A DNA stretch of 64,000 nucleotides from Scolanthus callimorphus (Eukaryota > Cnidaria > Anthozoa > Actiniaria > Edwardsiidae). The stretch lies in contig CM066924.1 in NCBI GenBank assembly GCA_033964015.1, positions 1,736,001-1,800,000 on the forward strand. Reading direction: 5' to 3'. Of this stretch, positions 1 to 10,842 are shown one piece after another. The notes under the pieces were generated by a model that saw nothing but the letters and a program-made list of their open reading frames with translations, made no database searches and was not told the DNA's origin. Numbering within the stretch: position 1 is the first letter of the stretch; every line of letters begins with the position of its first letter. The position numbers and the translations under genes were made by a program.

Positions 1-160
1 TGTGGAAATTCCACAGTTGCAAATGAATACCCTATGGGGAAATACTTGTGTCAAATGAATCGCCCTGTGGAAATTCCAGGTTCTTCGGTAGAGGGTAACG
101 TATGGATCAGCCCAATCTCTACTAAAAGTTGGGTAGAATTGGAATTTAAAGCTTGACAAC

Positions 161-574
161 TACAGTAAAAACCAGCATAAAAGAACACGTGGATTAAGAA
201 CACTCAGCCTGTAATTTGGTCAAAAGGTACCTTATACAAGACACATGCAGCCTGAAAAAATGAAAATTGTTCTTGTATAAAAAAATGGCTGCCATTTAGA
301 TTCGAGTACAGTAACCTACTGTGGTAGAGTAGATTCAGTGGAGCAACATGATGTTAGACCATTGCACACAGAGTTCTACAACAGGTACTGTATGGAGATT
401 TCCGGGTGCATTTAGCAATTGTTTTTGGACTTGACTAATTGTTGTTACCAAATGACTGTTACCTTCTGCCAATCACATTCTTTATTTGATTGTTGGTAGT
501 GAATGCAGTATTTGATATTAAGGAACAATTTTAAGAACACCTTATAAGAACATTTTCAGGCTGATTTTGTATTT
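161..574 (+). repeat. Dispersed ~400-bp repeat, copy 1
   Basis: This stretch matches, in reverse complement, a segment at 30783-31164. Shared landmarks include the end 'cagtaaaaacc', the motifs 'aaggtacctt' and 'ggttactgt', and the distal 'aaaatgttctt'-type end. Both copies are rich in 'aagaacac' and 'gttctt' words near their ends. No coding potential is visible, so it is most likely a non-autonomous DNA transposon. The first 160 bases of the window show no other feature. Confidence 0.6.
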
Positions 575-589
575 CTCTAGACTAGTTGA

Positions 590-1925
590 TCTAGCACTGC
601 ATCTATAACTAATTCCAAGAGTAGCTTTGTTACCCCAAAAAAACGTCAAAACATTTAGAATAACGTACTAGAAGATCCGAGAAATACGGCTGGTGGACAG
701 GTTCACAATCTATTTACACGAGTAAACCTCGTCTTCTTGTAAACTGACTTTTGAACACAACGCTATTTCTCGGGACATATATATCTTGTTACATCACGTC
801 CTAGGATATTCTGCAAAAACGTCTACTCTTTCAAAAAGGTCTTGGTCTAGCCTAGCCTGAATTTTCAGCCGTCTTTTGTCCCTACACTCAAGCTTTCGAG
901 TGCTGCCCTGTGTAGGAAGACAAAACGGCTGACAATGCAGGCTAGGTTTAGCCTTAGAGACTTTCTTAAAATATGTTGTACGTATACGCCAATTATCTAA
1001 CCAGAAAAACTGAACACAAAAATTGCACATTGAGTTGTGTGTTCTTTAAAGATTAGGAGCACTGTCATCACGATTTGAGCAAACATTTGGTGATGTAAAA
1101 GCACCAAATAACTGTTACATAGCCTAAATACTAGACCTGGTTTGCTTAATAGACCCTTTAACTACAAAGCGATCATAATTGTAAATTTCATGGACCTACG
1201 ACAGAGCGGATGGAAACGGATTGCAACAATGAGTTTTTGAAATCTTGGGATCAAATGTTGGGATCAACAGTTTTCAAACTTTTTACCTACATTTCGTATT
1301 AGGCTAATATCAAGTATTTTAATATTGATTTGGGGATGATCACATACACATTTAGAGCAGCAATTACATTTTTTTTTCCTGTGACAGAGCCCCTTTAAGT
1401 GGTCGTTGATGAAATAAATAAAAATGAACGTTTCAGAAGAATGTCAGTATGCCATTTAATGATTCACGAAAAACGCTCCACATCAAACCATGCTGTACAA
1501 TTCCAACTGAGCGAGTCAAATTAGTTACACAACTTTCAAAGAGATGAAAGCATAATTACTTCCAATTTGACTGCATTGGTTCTTCGTACGCAAAAATACG
1601 ATGAAAATGACTGTTCCCGTTCTACATTATTGTATTAATCTTCTAAAGTTGCTTTGATAGTTCGAGCTAAATGTCAGCAGTCTTGGCAGCAATGCAGCAG
1701 ATGTTATATTAAAACTCCTTGGCCTCATATACGGTTCAGAGGACAAGAATTTCAGGCGGATGAAGCAACTTTGAAGCTGCAAGAAGAGAGCGCGACGCTA
1801 ATGTGTAATCGTGATTGAAACATCCCGCTAAAAAGGCAAGTAAACACATCAATCTACATTTTATTTATTTACAAATTTGTCCCAAAGGCCGGGAAAATTC
1901 TACACAGAGCAGGGCTCCCTTAGAC
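590..1925. other. Non-coding 5' block of unit A
   Basis: No convincing gene is visible. The block matches 46645-48150 with many substitutions and indels, for example 'tagaataacgta', 'caaaccatgctgta' and 'tcctcggcctcatatacgg'-like text in both. It is more diverged than the gene-containing part downstream, so it may be an older repeat family included in the duplication. Small reading frames such as 794-1030 on the minus strand have no recognisable content. Confidence 0.55.
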
Positions 1926-3046
1926 AGTGTAGCGGGTTAGTAAGGTGTGGGCCCTGCATCGTGGATGATCAATTTCCGACAACCCCGTGGTTCTGCCAGC
2001 TGAGCTAACAGGGAGGGGGTAGACTAAGCGAATGAATCGACGTATGAGCCCTTATATATTTCAAACCTTACTCATTAAAAGTGAAATATATATGATCTTT
2101 TAGCCTACTACGATAAAATCTGCTTTATTTTTTTTTTTAGTTGGTGGTTTTATGATTGCCATTTAATTTTTTGAGAAAACATAGTGTTGTGAAGCTTGGG
2201 GAAGCTTACTAATTCCAAGTGCCTCTTAGAGTGGACCATCTTAAATTTCATGAAAGTGAACTTTAACGTTCAAGCACCCGGGATGTTTACTGGCTTTCAA
2301 TTTCTCTACCTTCATTTCTCTACGAAAACGGATACTTTTTGCTCCGGATACGGCTATCGTACGGCTATTTGAAAACGATGACGTCACCACAGCAAACCCG
2401 ACCAATTCCCGCGGGCCGACAAATAGAAATGCGCATGCGTTGAGCTTATTTTAGCATGCGCACTGAATGCATAAGGGCGTTTTCGTACGGATACGCGTTG
2501 TAGTGTGGACGGGCGAAAACGATACGAAAACGATAAGTTTTCGTTTTAAAACGGTGTAGTGTGGGCGGGGGTCTAAGAATCACAGGACCGTAGCGTGTTA
2601 TAAACCTGATACAACCACTAGTGGTAACTTTCATGGACTTCTCTGCCGAATGTACAACTTTTTTTTAAAACAGAGTGCGATGTGATGAATGTCACCTCAA
2701 CACTTTTTAAGTAGTTTACAACATTCGCATCCGCGTTGTATCAGATACAATACGGCTGCTCATGTTGTAAACATTTCTTAAAAGATCCCGATGTTTGAGC
2801 CCTACGGTTTGAGCCCTGATCTGCCAGCTCTACCACGCTAACAACCTGTGCATTGTTCACGAGTTGCGTCACATAGCTTCACGAATCATGACGAAATAAG
2901 AGCTAAACACAAAGGGGTCCTCTGGAAATGGTTCTTACACCGAGGTAGACCCGGTCTGCAGCACAACGGCCGGCGCTCTTCCATCGATTGTTATTTTTTG
3001 TGTACGAAATGTTCTATAGAACTTTGAATTTCGTTTCCTTTCACAG
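1926..3046. other. Intergenic DNA with tRNA-like/SINE relics
   Basis: No gene is visible. On the minus strand, about 1975-2015 reads 'gttagctcagctggcagaac' and about 2817-2850 reads 'gttagcgtggtagagctggc'. Both resemble the A-box half of a tRNA, without a convincing B-box or cloverleaf, so these may be SINE relics. About 2300-2580 is rich in 'gaaaacgg' and 'cgttttcg' words and looks like a decayed inverted-repeat transposon. The last 50 bases resemble the sequence before the intact paralogue at 52063 and end in a possible splice acceptor (tttcacag). Confidence 0.3.
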
Positions 3047-4239
3047 ATGATAGGCCACTGTTTTGTGATTGTCGCTGTAATGGCTCAAATCCAACTTTCT
3101 ACCCAAATGTACTCCTCAGCCAATGAACGACAGACCTACATGGCAACCGAGCTCAACCACCGCCTTATCGGCCACGTAATCGAAACGCTACAAGCAAACA
3201 CCATGCTCCAGTGCGCACACTTTTGCTTGAAAAACAAGAGATGTAAATCAGTGAACTATGTAAGTTATCAGGAAAGCGGTGTTTGTGAGATGAACGATGT
3301 CTCCCCACTGAACACTTCCGATCATGGCATGAGACCCCTCGCGCATGCGCACGAGATGGGTAGTGTTCTCATTTGGTGGAGAACCCTGGAAATGATAACT
3401 TACACATTTACCACCTTGGGTGCTACTGGCGCGTACGGCCCTAACACAGATAACTACAAGTCAACCAGTTTGGAGGGCTTGGTCAAACTTGTCGATGGAA
3501 TACAAATGTGGAAGATACCGCTATCGGGGAATTATATTATTACCGCAAGTGGTGGCTCGGGTGGCAAAAGCATTTGCAGTTTTAAGAACATTACTGCTCT
3601 GGGAGGAAAAGGGGCTAAAGTCACGGGAAACTTTCAACTCCAAAAAGGTACAGAGCTCAAGATCCTTGTAGGACAAAAAGGAATGCCGAACATTGGAACT
3701 TTTACCTGCCCGGAAGGGTATTTTGGAGGGGGAGGGGGAGGGGGAGTTTTGTAGCGAAAGTGGATAACACACCTCTGCTGGTAGCCGGTGGGGGCGGAGG
3801 TGGGAACTGGTATGGTCAATTAGAAGGTCACCCGGTCAGGTGACCATCTATGGAAGTGAGCATGGTGGTCGGAATGGTGAGGGTGGTCGAGTGTATGAAA
3901 ACAACACTGGCCGCTACCTTGATGGGTATCAAGATCTTCCTGGAGCGGGATTTTATGGCGATACAAATAAAACCGAGAGCAAATTCGCACGTTCTTTTAT
4001 AAACGGCGGACGAGGAGGAGGGGGTGTTGTAATGGAATTCTATGAGTTTGAAGGTGGTGGATTTGGAGGTGGAGGGCGGCTAGGGGGTGGAGGGTATTCA
4101 GGAGGGGGTGGTCGAGTTATATTCGATGCGAAGGGGAGGGGGAGGCGGAGGGGCTTCATTCAACGTAGGCACTGATCAGCTTAACATAGAGGGTGCTAAT
4201 GAAGATGATGGCGAAGTTGAAATCACTTTGGTGATATAA
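3047..4239 (+). pseudogene. PAN/Apple plus glycine-rich (ALK-type) secreted protein, frameshifted copy
   Basis: The reading frame opens with a hydrophobic N-terminus that looks like a signal peptide. A PAN/Apple-like domain follows, with a cysteine pattern including CAHFC, KRCKSVNY and GVCEMN. Next comes a long glycine-rich region of the type seen in ALK/LTK receptors (FTTLGATGAYGP, then ASGGSGGK). Compared with the intact paralogue at 52063-53280 it lacks one G in the G-rich run near 3742, lacks one G near 3836 (cacccgg versus cacccggg), and is 2 bases short near 4115, so the frame breaks after about 235 residues. It also lacks about 20 bases just after the start codon. The C-terminal text and stop codon can still be found out of frame. 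The ATG at 3047 directly follows a possible 3' splice site (tttcacag), so an upstream exon is possible. The losses fall in G runs, so sequencing error cannot be excluded. A secreted extracellular role is inferred from the domains only. Confidence 0.75.
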
Positions 4240-4264
4240 AAACGGTATGATGTTCAGGTTTCGG

Positions 4265-4302
4265 TATATAAAGGACAAGCCCCGGGCTCTCCCACATTCA
4301 GT
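4265..4302 (+). promoter_or_regulatory. TATA box plus initiator-like pair
   Basis: A strong TATA-like word (tatataaagg, 4265-4274) is followed about 30 bases later by an initiator-like tcagt (4298-4302), close to normal core-promoter spacing. It sits just downstream of the glycine-rich gene's stop codon. In unit B (near 53305) the matching sequence lacks the 28 bases between the two motifs. No open gene follows, so this may be chance or part of a repeat. Confidence 0.15.
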
Positions 4303-4436
4303 CATCAGCGTTTTGTAGAGTTAACATCTTTGTACCACAAATGTACCATTTTAAATGCTTAGACTCCTCAAGCTAAAACAAGCATGAAGTAGTTTCGGAT
4401 ACGCGATCTTAATTTGCAGACTTCTTTTTCTCGACA

Positions 4437-4997
4437 TTAAGGAGACTCATGCGAAAGTCAAGCGCATTTCGCGAAAATAAATTTTCGTCTACAACTTTAA
4501 AATTATACTCGCTATGAACTTCAATCTTGGAGAATATAAGCAGGTATCTTTTGGAAATATGTACGCATTATCAGAACTCCATTAGCGTTAATACTTTTAA
4601 TAATATCTGAGCTTAAATGGACCCCTTCCTTGAGAGATCAACTCCGCGCAAAGTTGCTGGTACTTCTGAACGAAACTCCGTTAATCATATTGAAGTCAGT
4701 TGGACTAAGTGTTAACGAAGTTTTAGGAAATTCGTTGGAAACAAAGAGCCAATTTTAGAAAAATAGGCCAAAAACACGACTAAAACTCTAAAATAGGCAC
4801 TTTGCTTCCAACGAATTTCCTGAAACTTTGTTTAACACTTAGTCCAACTAATGGAGATGTGATAATGGGAACATATTGCCAAAAGATACCTGCTTATAAT
4901 CTCTAAGATTGAAGTTCATAGCGAGCATATTTTTAAGGTGTAGACGAAAATATATTTTCGCGAAATGCGCTCTGTCTTTCGCATGAGTCACCTTAGA
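4437..4997. repeat. Fold-back element, ~560 bp, copy A
   Basis: The first ~140 bases (from ttaaggagactcatgcgaaa) recur as an inverted repeat at the right end (ending tttcgcatgagtcaccttag). Inside, a second inverted repeat pairs 'ttggactaagtgttaa' with 'ttaacacttagtccaa', so almost the whole element could fold on itself. There is no coding potential. An identical arrangement at 53450-54006 follows the paralogous gene. This looks like a MITE or fold-back transposon carried along with the duplicated gene. Confidence 0.8.
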
Positions 4998-5081
4998 TAA
5001 TTTGTTTGGGAAACTATATGAAGCACTCAACAGTATTTTTCATCAGGATTTCCAGACACCTCGAGTCCTCGTTTTTCCAGC

Positions 5082-8000
5082 CACTTCTCAGTGTTTGCAT
5101 GTCCTGATAAAACACGCTGTCTCGTGTTTGATATACTACTTCTCAGTGTTTGCATGTCCTGATGAAACACGCTGTCTCGTGTTTGATATATTACTTCTCA
5201 GTGTTTGCATGTCCTGATAAAACACGCTGTCTCGTGTTTGATATACTACTTCTCAGTGTTTGCATGTCCTGATAAACACACTGTCTCGTGTTTGATATAC
5301 TACTTCTCGGTGTTTGCATGTCCTGATGAAACACACTGTCTCGTGTTTGATATACTACTTCTCAGTGTTTGCATGTCCTGATAAAACGCGCTGTCTCGTG
5401 TTTGATATACTACTTCTCGGTGTTTGCATGTCCTGATGAAACACGCTGTCTCGTGTTTGATATACTACTTCTCGGTGTTTGTAACTCCTGATGAAACACG
5501 CTGTCTCGTGTTTGATATACTACTTCTCAGTGTTTGCATGTCCTGATGAAACACGCTGTCTCGTGTTTGATATACTACTTCTCAGTGTTTGCATGTCCTG
5601 ATGAAACACGCTGTCTCGTGTTTGATATACTACTTCTCAGTGTTTGCATGTCCTGATAAAACACGCTGTCTCGTGTTTGATATACTACTTCTCAGTGTTT
5701 GCATGTCCTGATGAAACACGCTGTCTCGTGTTTGATATACTACTTCTCGGTGTTTGCATGTCCTGATAAAACACACTGTCTCGTGTTTGATATACTACTT
5801 CTCAGTGTTTGCATGTCCTGATGAAACACGCTGTCTCGTGTTTGATATACTACTTCTCAGTGTTTTCATGTCCTGATAAAACACGCTGTCTCGTGTTTGA
5901 TATACTACTTCTCAGTGTTTGCATGTCCTGATAAAACACACTGTCTCGTGTTTGATATACTACTTCTCGGTGTTTGCATGTCCTGATGAAACACACTGTC
6001 TCGTGTTTGATATACTACTTCTCAGTGTTTGCATGTCCTGATAAAACGCGCTGTCTCGTGTTTGATATACTACTTCTCGGTGTTTGCATGTCCTGATGAA
6101 ACACGCTGTCTCGTGTTTGATATACTACTTCTCGGTGTTTGTAACTCCTGATGAAACACGCTGTCTCGTGTTTGATATACTACTTCTCAGTGTTTGCATG
6201 TCCTGATGAAACACGCTGTCTCGTGTTTGATATACTACTTCTCAGTGTTTGCATATCCTGATGAAACACGCTGTCTCGTGTTTGATATACTACTTCTCAG
6301 TGTTTGCATGTCCTGATAAAACACGCTGTCTCGTGTTTGATATACTACTTCTCAGTGTTTGCATGTCCTGATGAAACACGCTGTCTCGTGTTTGATATAC
6401 TACTTCTCGGTGTTTGCATGTCCTGATAAAACACACTGTCTCGTGTTTGATATACTACTTCTCAGTGTTTGCATGTCCTGATGAAACACGCTGTCTCGTG
6501 TTTGATATACTACTTCTCAGTGTTTGCATGTCCTGATGAAACACGCTGTCTCGTGTTTGATATACTACTTCTCAGTGTTTGCATGTCCTGATAAAACACG
6601 CTGTCTCGTGTTTGATATACTACTTCTCAGTGTTTGCATGTCCTGATGAAACACGCTGTCTCGTGTTTGATATACTACTTCTCGGTGTTTGCATGTCCTG
6701 ATAAAACACACTGTCTCGTGTTTGATATACTACTTCTCAGTGTTTGCATGTCCTGATGAAACACGCTGTCTCGTGTTTGATATACTACTTCTCGGTGTTT
6801 GCATGTCCTGATAAAACACACTGTCTCGTGTTTGATATACTACTTCTCAGTGTTTGCATGTCCTGATGAAACACGCTGTCTCGTGTTTGATATACTACTT
6901 CTCGGTGTTTGTAACTCCTGATGAAACACGCTGTCTCGTGTTTGATATACTACTTCTCAGTGTTTGCATGTCCTGATGAAACACGCTGTCTCGTGTTTGA
7001 TATACTACTTCTCAGTGTTTGCATGTCCTGATGAAACACGCTGTCTCGTGTTTGATATACTACTTCTCAGTGTTTGCATGTCCTGATAAAACACGCTGTC
7101 TCGTGTTTGATATACTACTTCTCAGTGTTTGCATGTCCTGATGAAACACGCTGTCTCGTGTTTGATATACTACTTCTCGGTGTTTGCATGTCCTGATAAA
7201 ACACACTGTCTCGTGTTTGATATACTACTTCTCAGTGTTTGCATGTCCTGATGAAACACGCTGTCTCGTGTTTGATATACTACTTCTCAGTGTTTGCATG
7301 TCCTGATGAAACACGCTGTCTCGTGTTTGATATACTACTTCTCGGTGTTTGCATGTCCTGATAAAACACACTGTCTCGTGTTTGATATACTACTTCTCAG
7401 TGTTTGCATGTCCTGATGAAACACGCTGTCTCGTGTTTGATATACTACTTCTCGGTGTTTGTAACTCCTGATGAAACACGCTGTCTCGTGTTTGATATAC
7501 TACTTCTCAGTGTTTGCATGTCCTGATGAAACACGCTGTCTCGTGTTTTGATATACTACTTCTCAGTGTTTGCATGTCCTGATGAAACACGCTGTCTCGT
7601 GTTTGATATACTACTTCTCAGTGTTTGCATGTCCTGATAAAACACGCTGTCTCGTGTTTGATATACTACTTCTCAGTGTTTGCATGTCCTGATGAAACAC
7701 GCTGTCTCGTGTTTGATATACTACTTCTCGGTGTTTGCATGTCCTGATAAAACACACTGTCTCGTGTTTGATATACTACTTCTCAGTGTTTGCATGTCCT
7801 GATGAAACACGCTGTCTCGTGTTTGATATACTACTTCTCAGTGTTTGCATGTCCTGATGAAACACGCTGTCTCGTGTTTGATATACTACTTCTCAGTGTT
7901 TGCATGTCCTGATGAAACACGCTGTCTCGTGTTTGATATACTACTTCTCGGTGTTTGCATGTCCTGATGAAACACGCTGTCTCGTGTTTGATATACTACT

Positions 8001-10035
8001 TCTCGGTGTTTGCATGTCCTGATGAAACACGCTGTCTCGTGTTTGATATACTACTTCTCGGTGTTTGTAACTCCTGATGAAACACGCTGTCTCGTGTTTG
8101 ATATACTACTTCTCAGTGTTTGCATGTCCTGATGAAACACGCTGTCTCGTGTTTGATATACTACTTCTCGGTGTTTGTAACTCCTGATGAAACACGCTGT
8201 CTCGTGTTTGATATACTACTTCTCAGTGTTTGCATGTCCTGATGAAACACGCTGTCTCGTGTTTGATATACTACTTCTCGGTGTTTGCATGTCCTGATGA
8301 AACACGCTGTCTCGTGTTTGATATACTACTTCTCGGTGTTTGCATGTCCTGATGAAACACGCTGTCTCGTGTTTGATATACTACTTCTCGGTGTTTGCAT
8401 GTCCTGATGAAACACGCTGTCTCGTGTTTGATATACTACTTCTCGGTGTTTGCATGTCCTGATGAAACACGCTGTCTCGTGTTTGATATATTACTTCTCA
8501 GTGTTTGCATGTCCTGATAAAACACGCTGTCTCGTGTTTGATATACTACTTCTCGGTGTTTGCAACTCCTGATGAAACACGCTGTCTCGTGTTTGATATA
8601 TTACTTCTCAGTGTTTGCATGTCCTGATAAAACACACTGTCTCGTGTTTGATATACTACTTCTCGGTGTTTGCATGTCCTGATAAAACACGCTGTCTCGT
8701 GTTTGATATACTACTTCTCAGTGTTTGCATGTCCTGATGAAACACGCTGTCTCGTGTTTGATATACTACTTCTCGGTGTTTGCATGTCCTGATGAAACAC
8801 GCTGTCTCGTGTTTGATATACTACTTCTCGGTGTTTGTAACTCCTGATGAAACACGCTGTCTCGTGTTTGATATACTACTTCTCAGTGTTTGCATGTCCT
8901 GATGAAACACGCTGTCTCGTGTTTGATATACTACTTCTCGGTGTTTGTAACTCCTGATGAAACACGCTGTCTCGTGTTTGATATACTACTTCTCAGTGTT
9001 TGCATGTCCTGATGAAACACGCTGTCTCGTGTTTGATATACTACTTCTCGGTGTTTGCATGTCCTGATGAAACACGCTGTCTCGTGTTTGATATACTACT
9101 TCTCGGTGTTTGCATGTCCTGATGAAACACGCTGTCTCGTGTTTGATATACTACTTCTCGGTGTTTGCATGTCCTGATGAAACACGCTGTCTCGTGTTTG
9201 ATATACTACTTCTCGGTGTTTGCATGTCCTGATGAAACACGCTGTCTCGTGTTTGATATATTACTTCTCAGTGTTTGCATGTCCTGATAAAACACGCTGT
9301 CTCGTGTTTGATATACTACTTCTCGGTGTTTGCAACTCCTGATGAAACACGCTGTCTCGTGTTTGATATATTACTTCTCAGTGTTTGCATGTCCTGATAA
9401 AACACACTGTCTCGTGTTTGATATACTACTTCTCGGTGTTTGCATGTCCTGATAAAACACGCTGTCTCGTGTTTGATATACTACTTCTCAGTGTTTGCAT
9501 GTCCTGATGAAACACGCTGTCTCGTGTTTGATATATTACTTCTCAGTGTTTGCATGTCCTGATAAAACACGCTGTCTCGTGTTTGATATACTACTTCTCA
9601 GTGTTTGCATGTCCTGATGAAACACACTGTCTCGTGTTTGATATACTACTTCTCAGTGTTTGCATGTCCTGATAAAACACGCTGTCTCGTGTTTGATATA
9701 CTACTTCTCAGTGTTTGCATGTCCTGATAAAACACGCTGTCTCGTGTTTGATATACTACTTCTCGGTGTTTGTAACTCCTGATGAAACACGCTGTCTCGT
9801 GTTTGATATACTACTTCTCAGTGTTTGCATGTTCTGATGAAACACAATGTCTCGTGTTTGATATACTACTTCTCGGTGTTTGTAAATCCCGATGAAACAC
9901 GCTGTCTCGTGTTTGATATACTACTTCTCAGTGATTGCATGTCCTGATGAAACACGCTGTCTTGTGTTTGATATACTACTTCTCAGTGTTTGGAAATCCT
10001 GATGAAACACGCTGTCTGGTGTTTGATTTACTACT
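5082..10035 (+). repeat. 55-bp satellite array 1 (~90 copies)
   Basis: This is a tandem array with a 55-base period; for example 'ctcagtgttt' recurs at 5526, 5581 and 5636. Each unit contains a 7-base inverted repeat, aaacacg-ctgtct-cgtgttt, able to form a short hairpin. Variant units (tgtaactcctgatg, cggtg versus cagtg, ataaaac versus atgaaac) recur in fixed order and form higher-order repeats: 8051-8810 is repeated 770 bases (14 units) downstream at 8821-9580. Degenerate half-units lie at 5041-5081 and near 9890-10030. Stops occur in the frames, so it is not coding. Confidence 0.97.
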
Positions 10036-10439
10036 ACAAAATCCGAAGAGAAGGCTAATAAAATATTTTATGGCATGCTTCCTCTCCTATATACGGCAAA
10101 GGAATGCGTCAGAATAAAATGAATTTGACTGGAAAGAGAAACTAATTTACTCCAGAGAGCGAGATTACTGTGAACCGTGACACTCAAATTTTATCAGTCT
10201 TCTACTCATTAATAGCTTTCTACATGCTTAAATAAAATAATTTTCACAGACTAAAAACCTTTGACTTCGTTGTTTGTCATTCCTAGAGTTTTAAAATTAC
10301 AAATCATAATTTCACATTGAAGGGGGAGAGACGGGAGCTGTCACATTTAAAAAATGGAACCTTGGAATAATGGATGTTTAAAGAGTCACGATTTTAGGGC
10401 TAACTTAGGTTGCTTAAATGTAGCCAAATTCAAAAGAAA
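10036..10439. other. Intergenic 3' flank of the satellite
   Basis: No gene is seen. The first ~155 bases (to about 10190) match the sequence following the satellite at 63844-64000 almost exactly. The rest is AT-rich with no recognisable feature. Confidence 0.6.
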
Positions 10440-10842
10440 TGAGCAAAATAATCATCTATTAATGCTCGTAACCCATGAGGAAAAGGATAACAGACAACAA
10501 CCATTTGTGGGGAAAAGGGGTTGAGAATGAAGCACTCCTACCCAGCAGGTCAATGCACTAACTAGATACTGGTCTAGCTAAAATGAGGGGCTGCCCTCTC
10601 CAAGGGGATGCATTGCCCCTCCCTCTCCAGGGCTGCAAACACAATACCCTGGAAAAGGGGCTAATCCCCTCAGGGGCTGCAAACACAATTCCCTTGGGGG
10701 GTTCCTATACCTGACTAGGGCTGCACACACAATTCCCTAGCCAAGTTCCTATCCCCCAGGGCATGCAATCACAAAACCCTGGGTGGCCCTAACTCCTATA
10801 CCAGGCCGAATATATGACCGAGGTTTTCTCTACTACGCTCGT
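10440..10842 (+). mobile_element. Possible remnant of a DIRS-like element 3' region
   Basis: Short blocks resemble, in reverse complement, the sequence downstream of the tyrosine recombinase at 41160-41380. These include 'atttgtgggga', 'gaagcactcct', 'agcaggtca' and 'atatatgaccg', followed by 'gttttctctactacgctcg'. The region also contains four diverged copies of a 'ggctgcaaacacaattccct'-like motif (10610-10790). In both places the block leads straight into the 60-bp minisatellite. The coding part of the element is absent here. Confidence 0.45.

Larger units (their letters stand above)
590..10190 (+). repeat. Segmental duplication unit A
   Basis: The order of sequence blocks here reappears in the same orientation at about 46640-64000. 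The blocks are: a 5' block (590-1925, matching about 46645-48150, moderately diverged), a PAN/glycine-rich gene (3047-4239 versus 52063-53280), a fold-back element (4437-4997 versus 53450-54006), the 55-bp satellite, and the unique 3' flank beginning 'aaaatccgaa' (10036 versus 63848). The gene-to-satellite part is nearly identical. The stretch 1926-2990 has no match in unit B, where other material fills the space. Confidence 0.85.

Noticed and set aside
1975..2015. tRNA gene on the minus strand
   Set aside because: Only an A-box-like half is present; no anticodon arm, B-box or acceptor pairing could be built.
5082..10035. CRISPR array
   Set aside because: Repeats are directly tandem with no unique spacers; the context is an animal genome.
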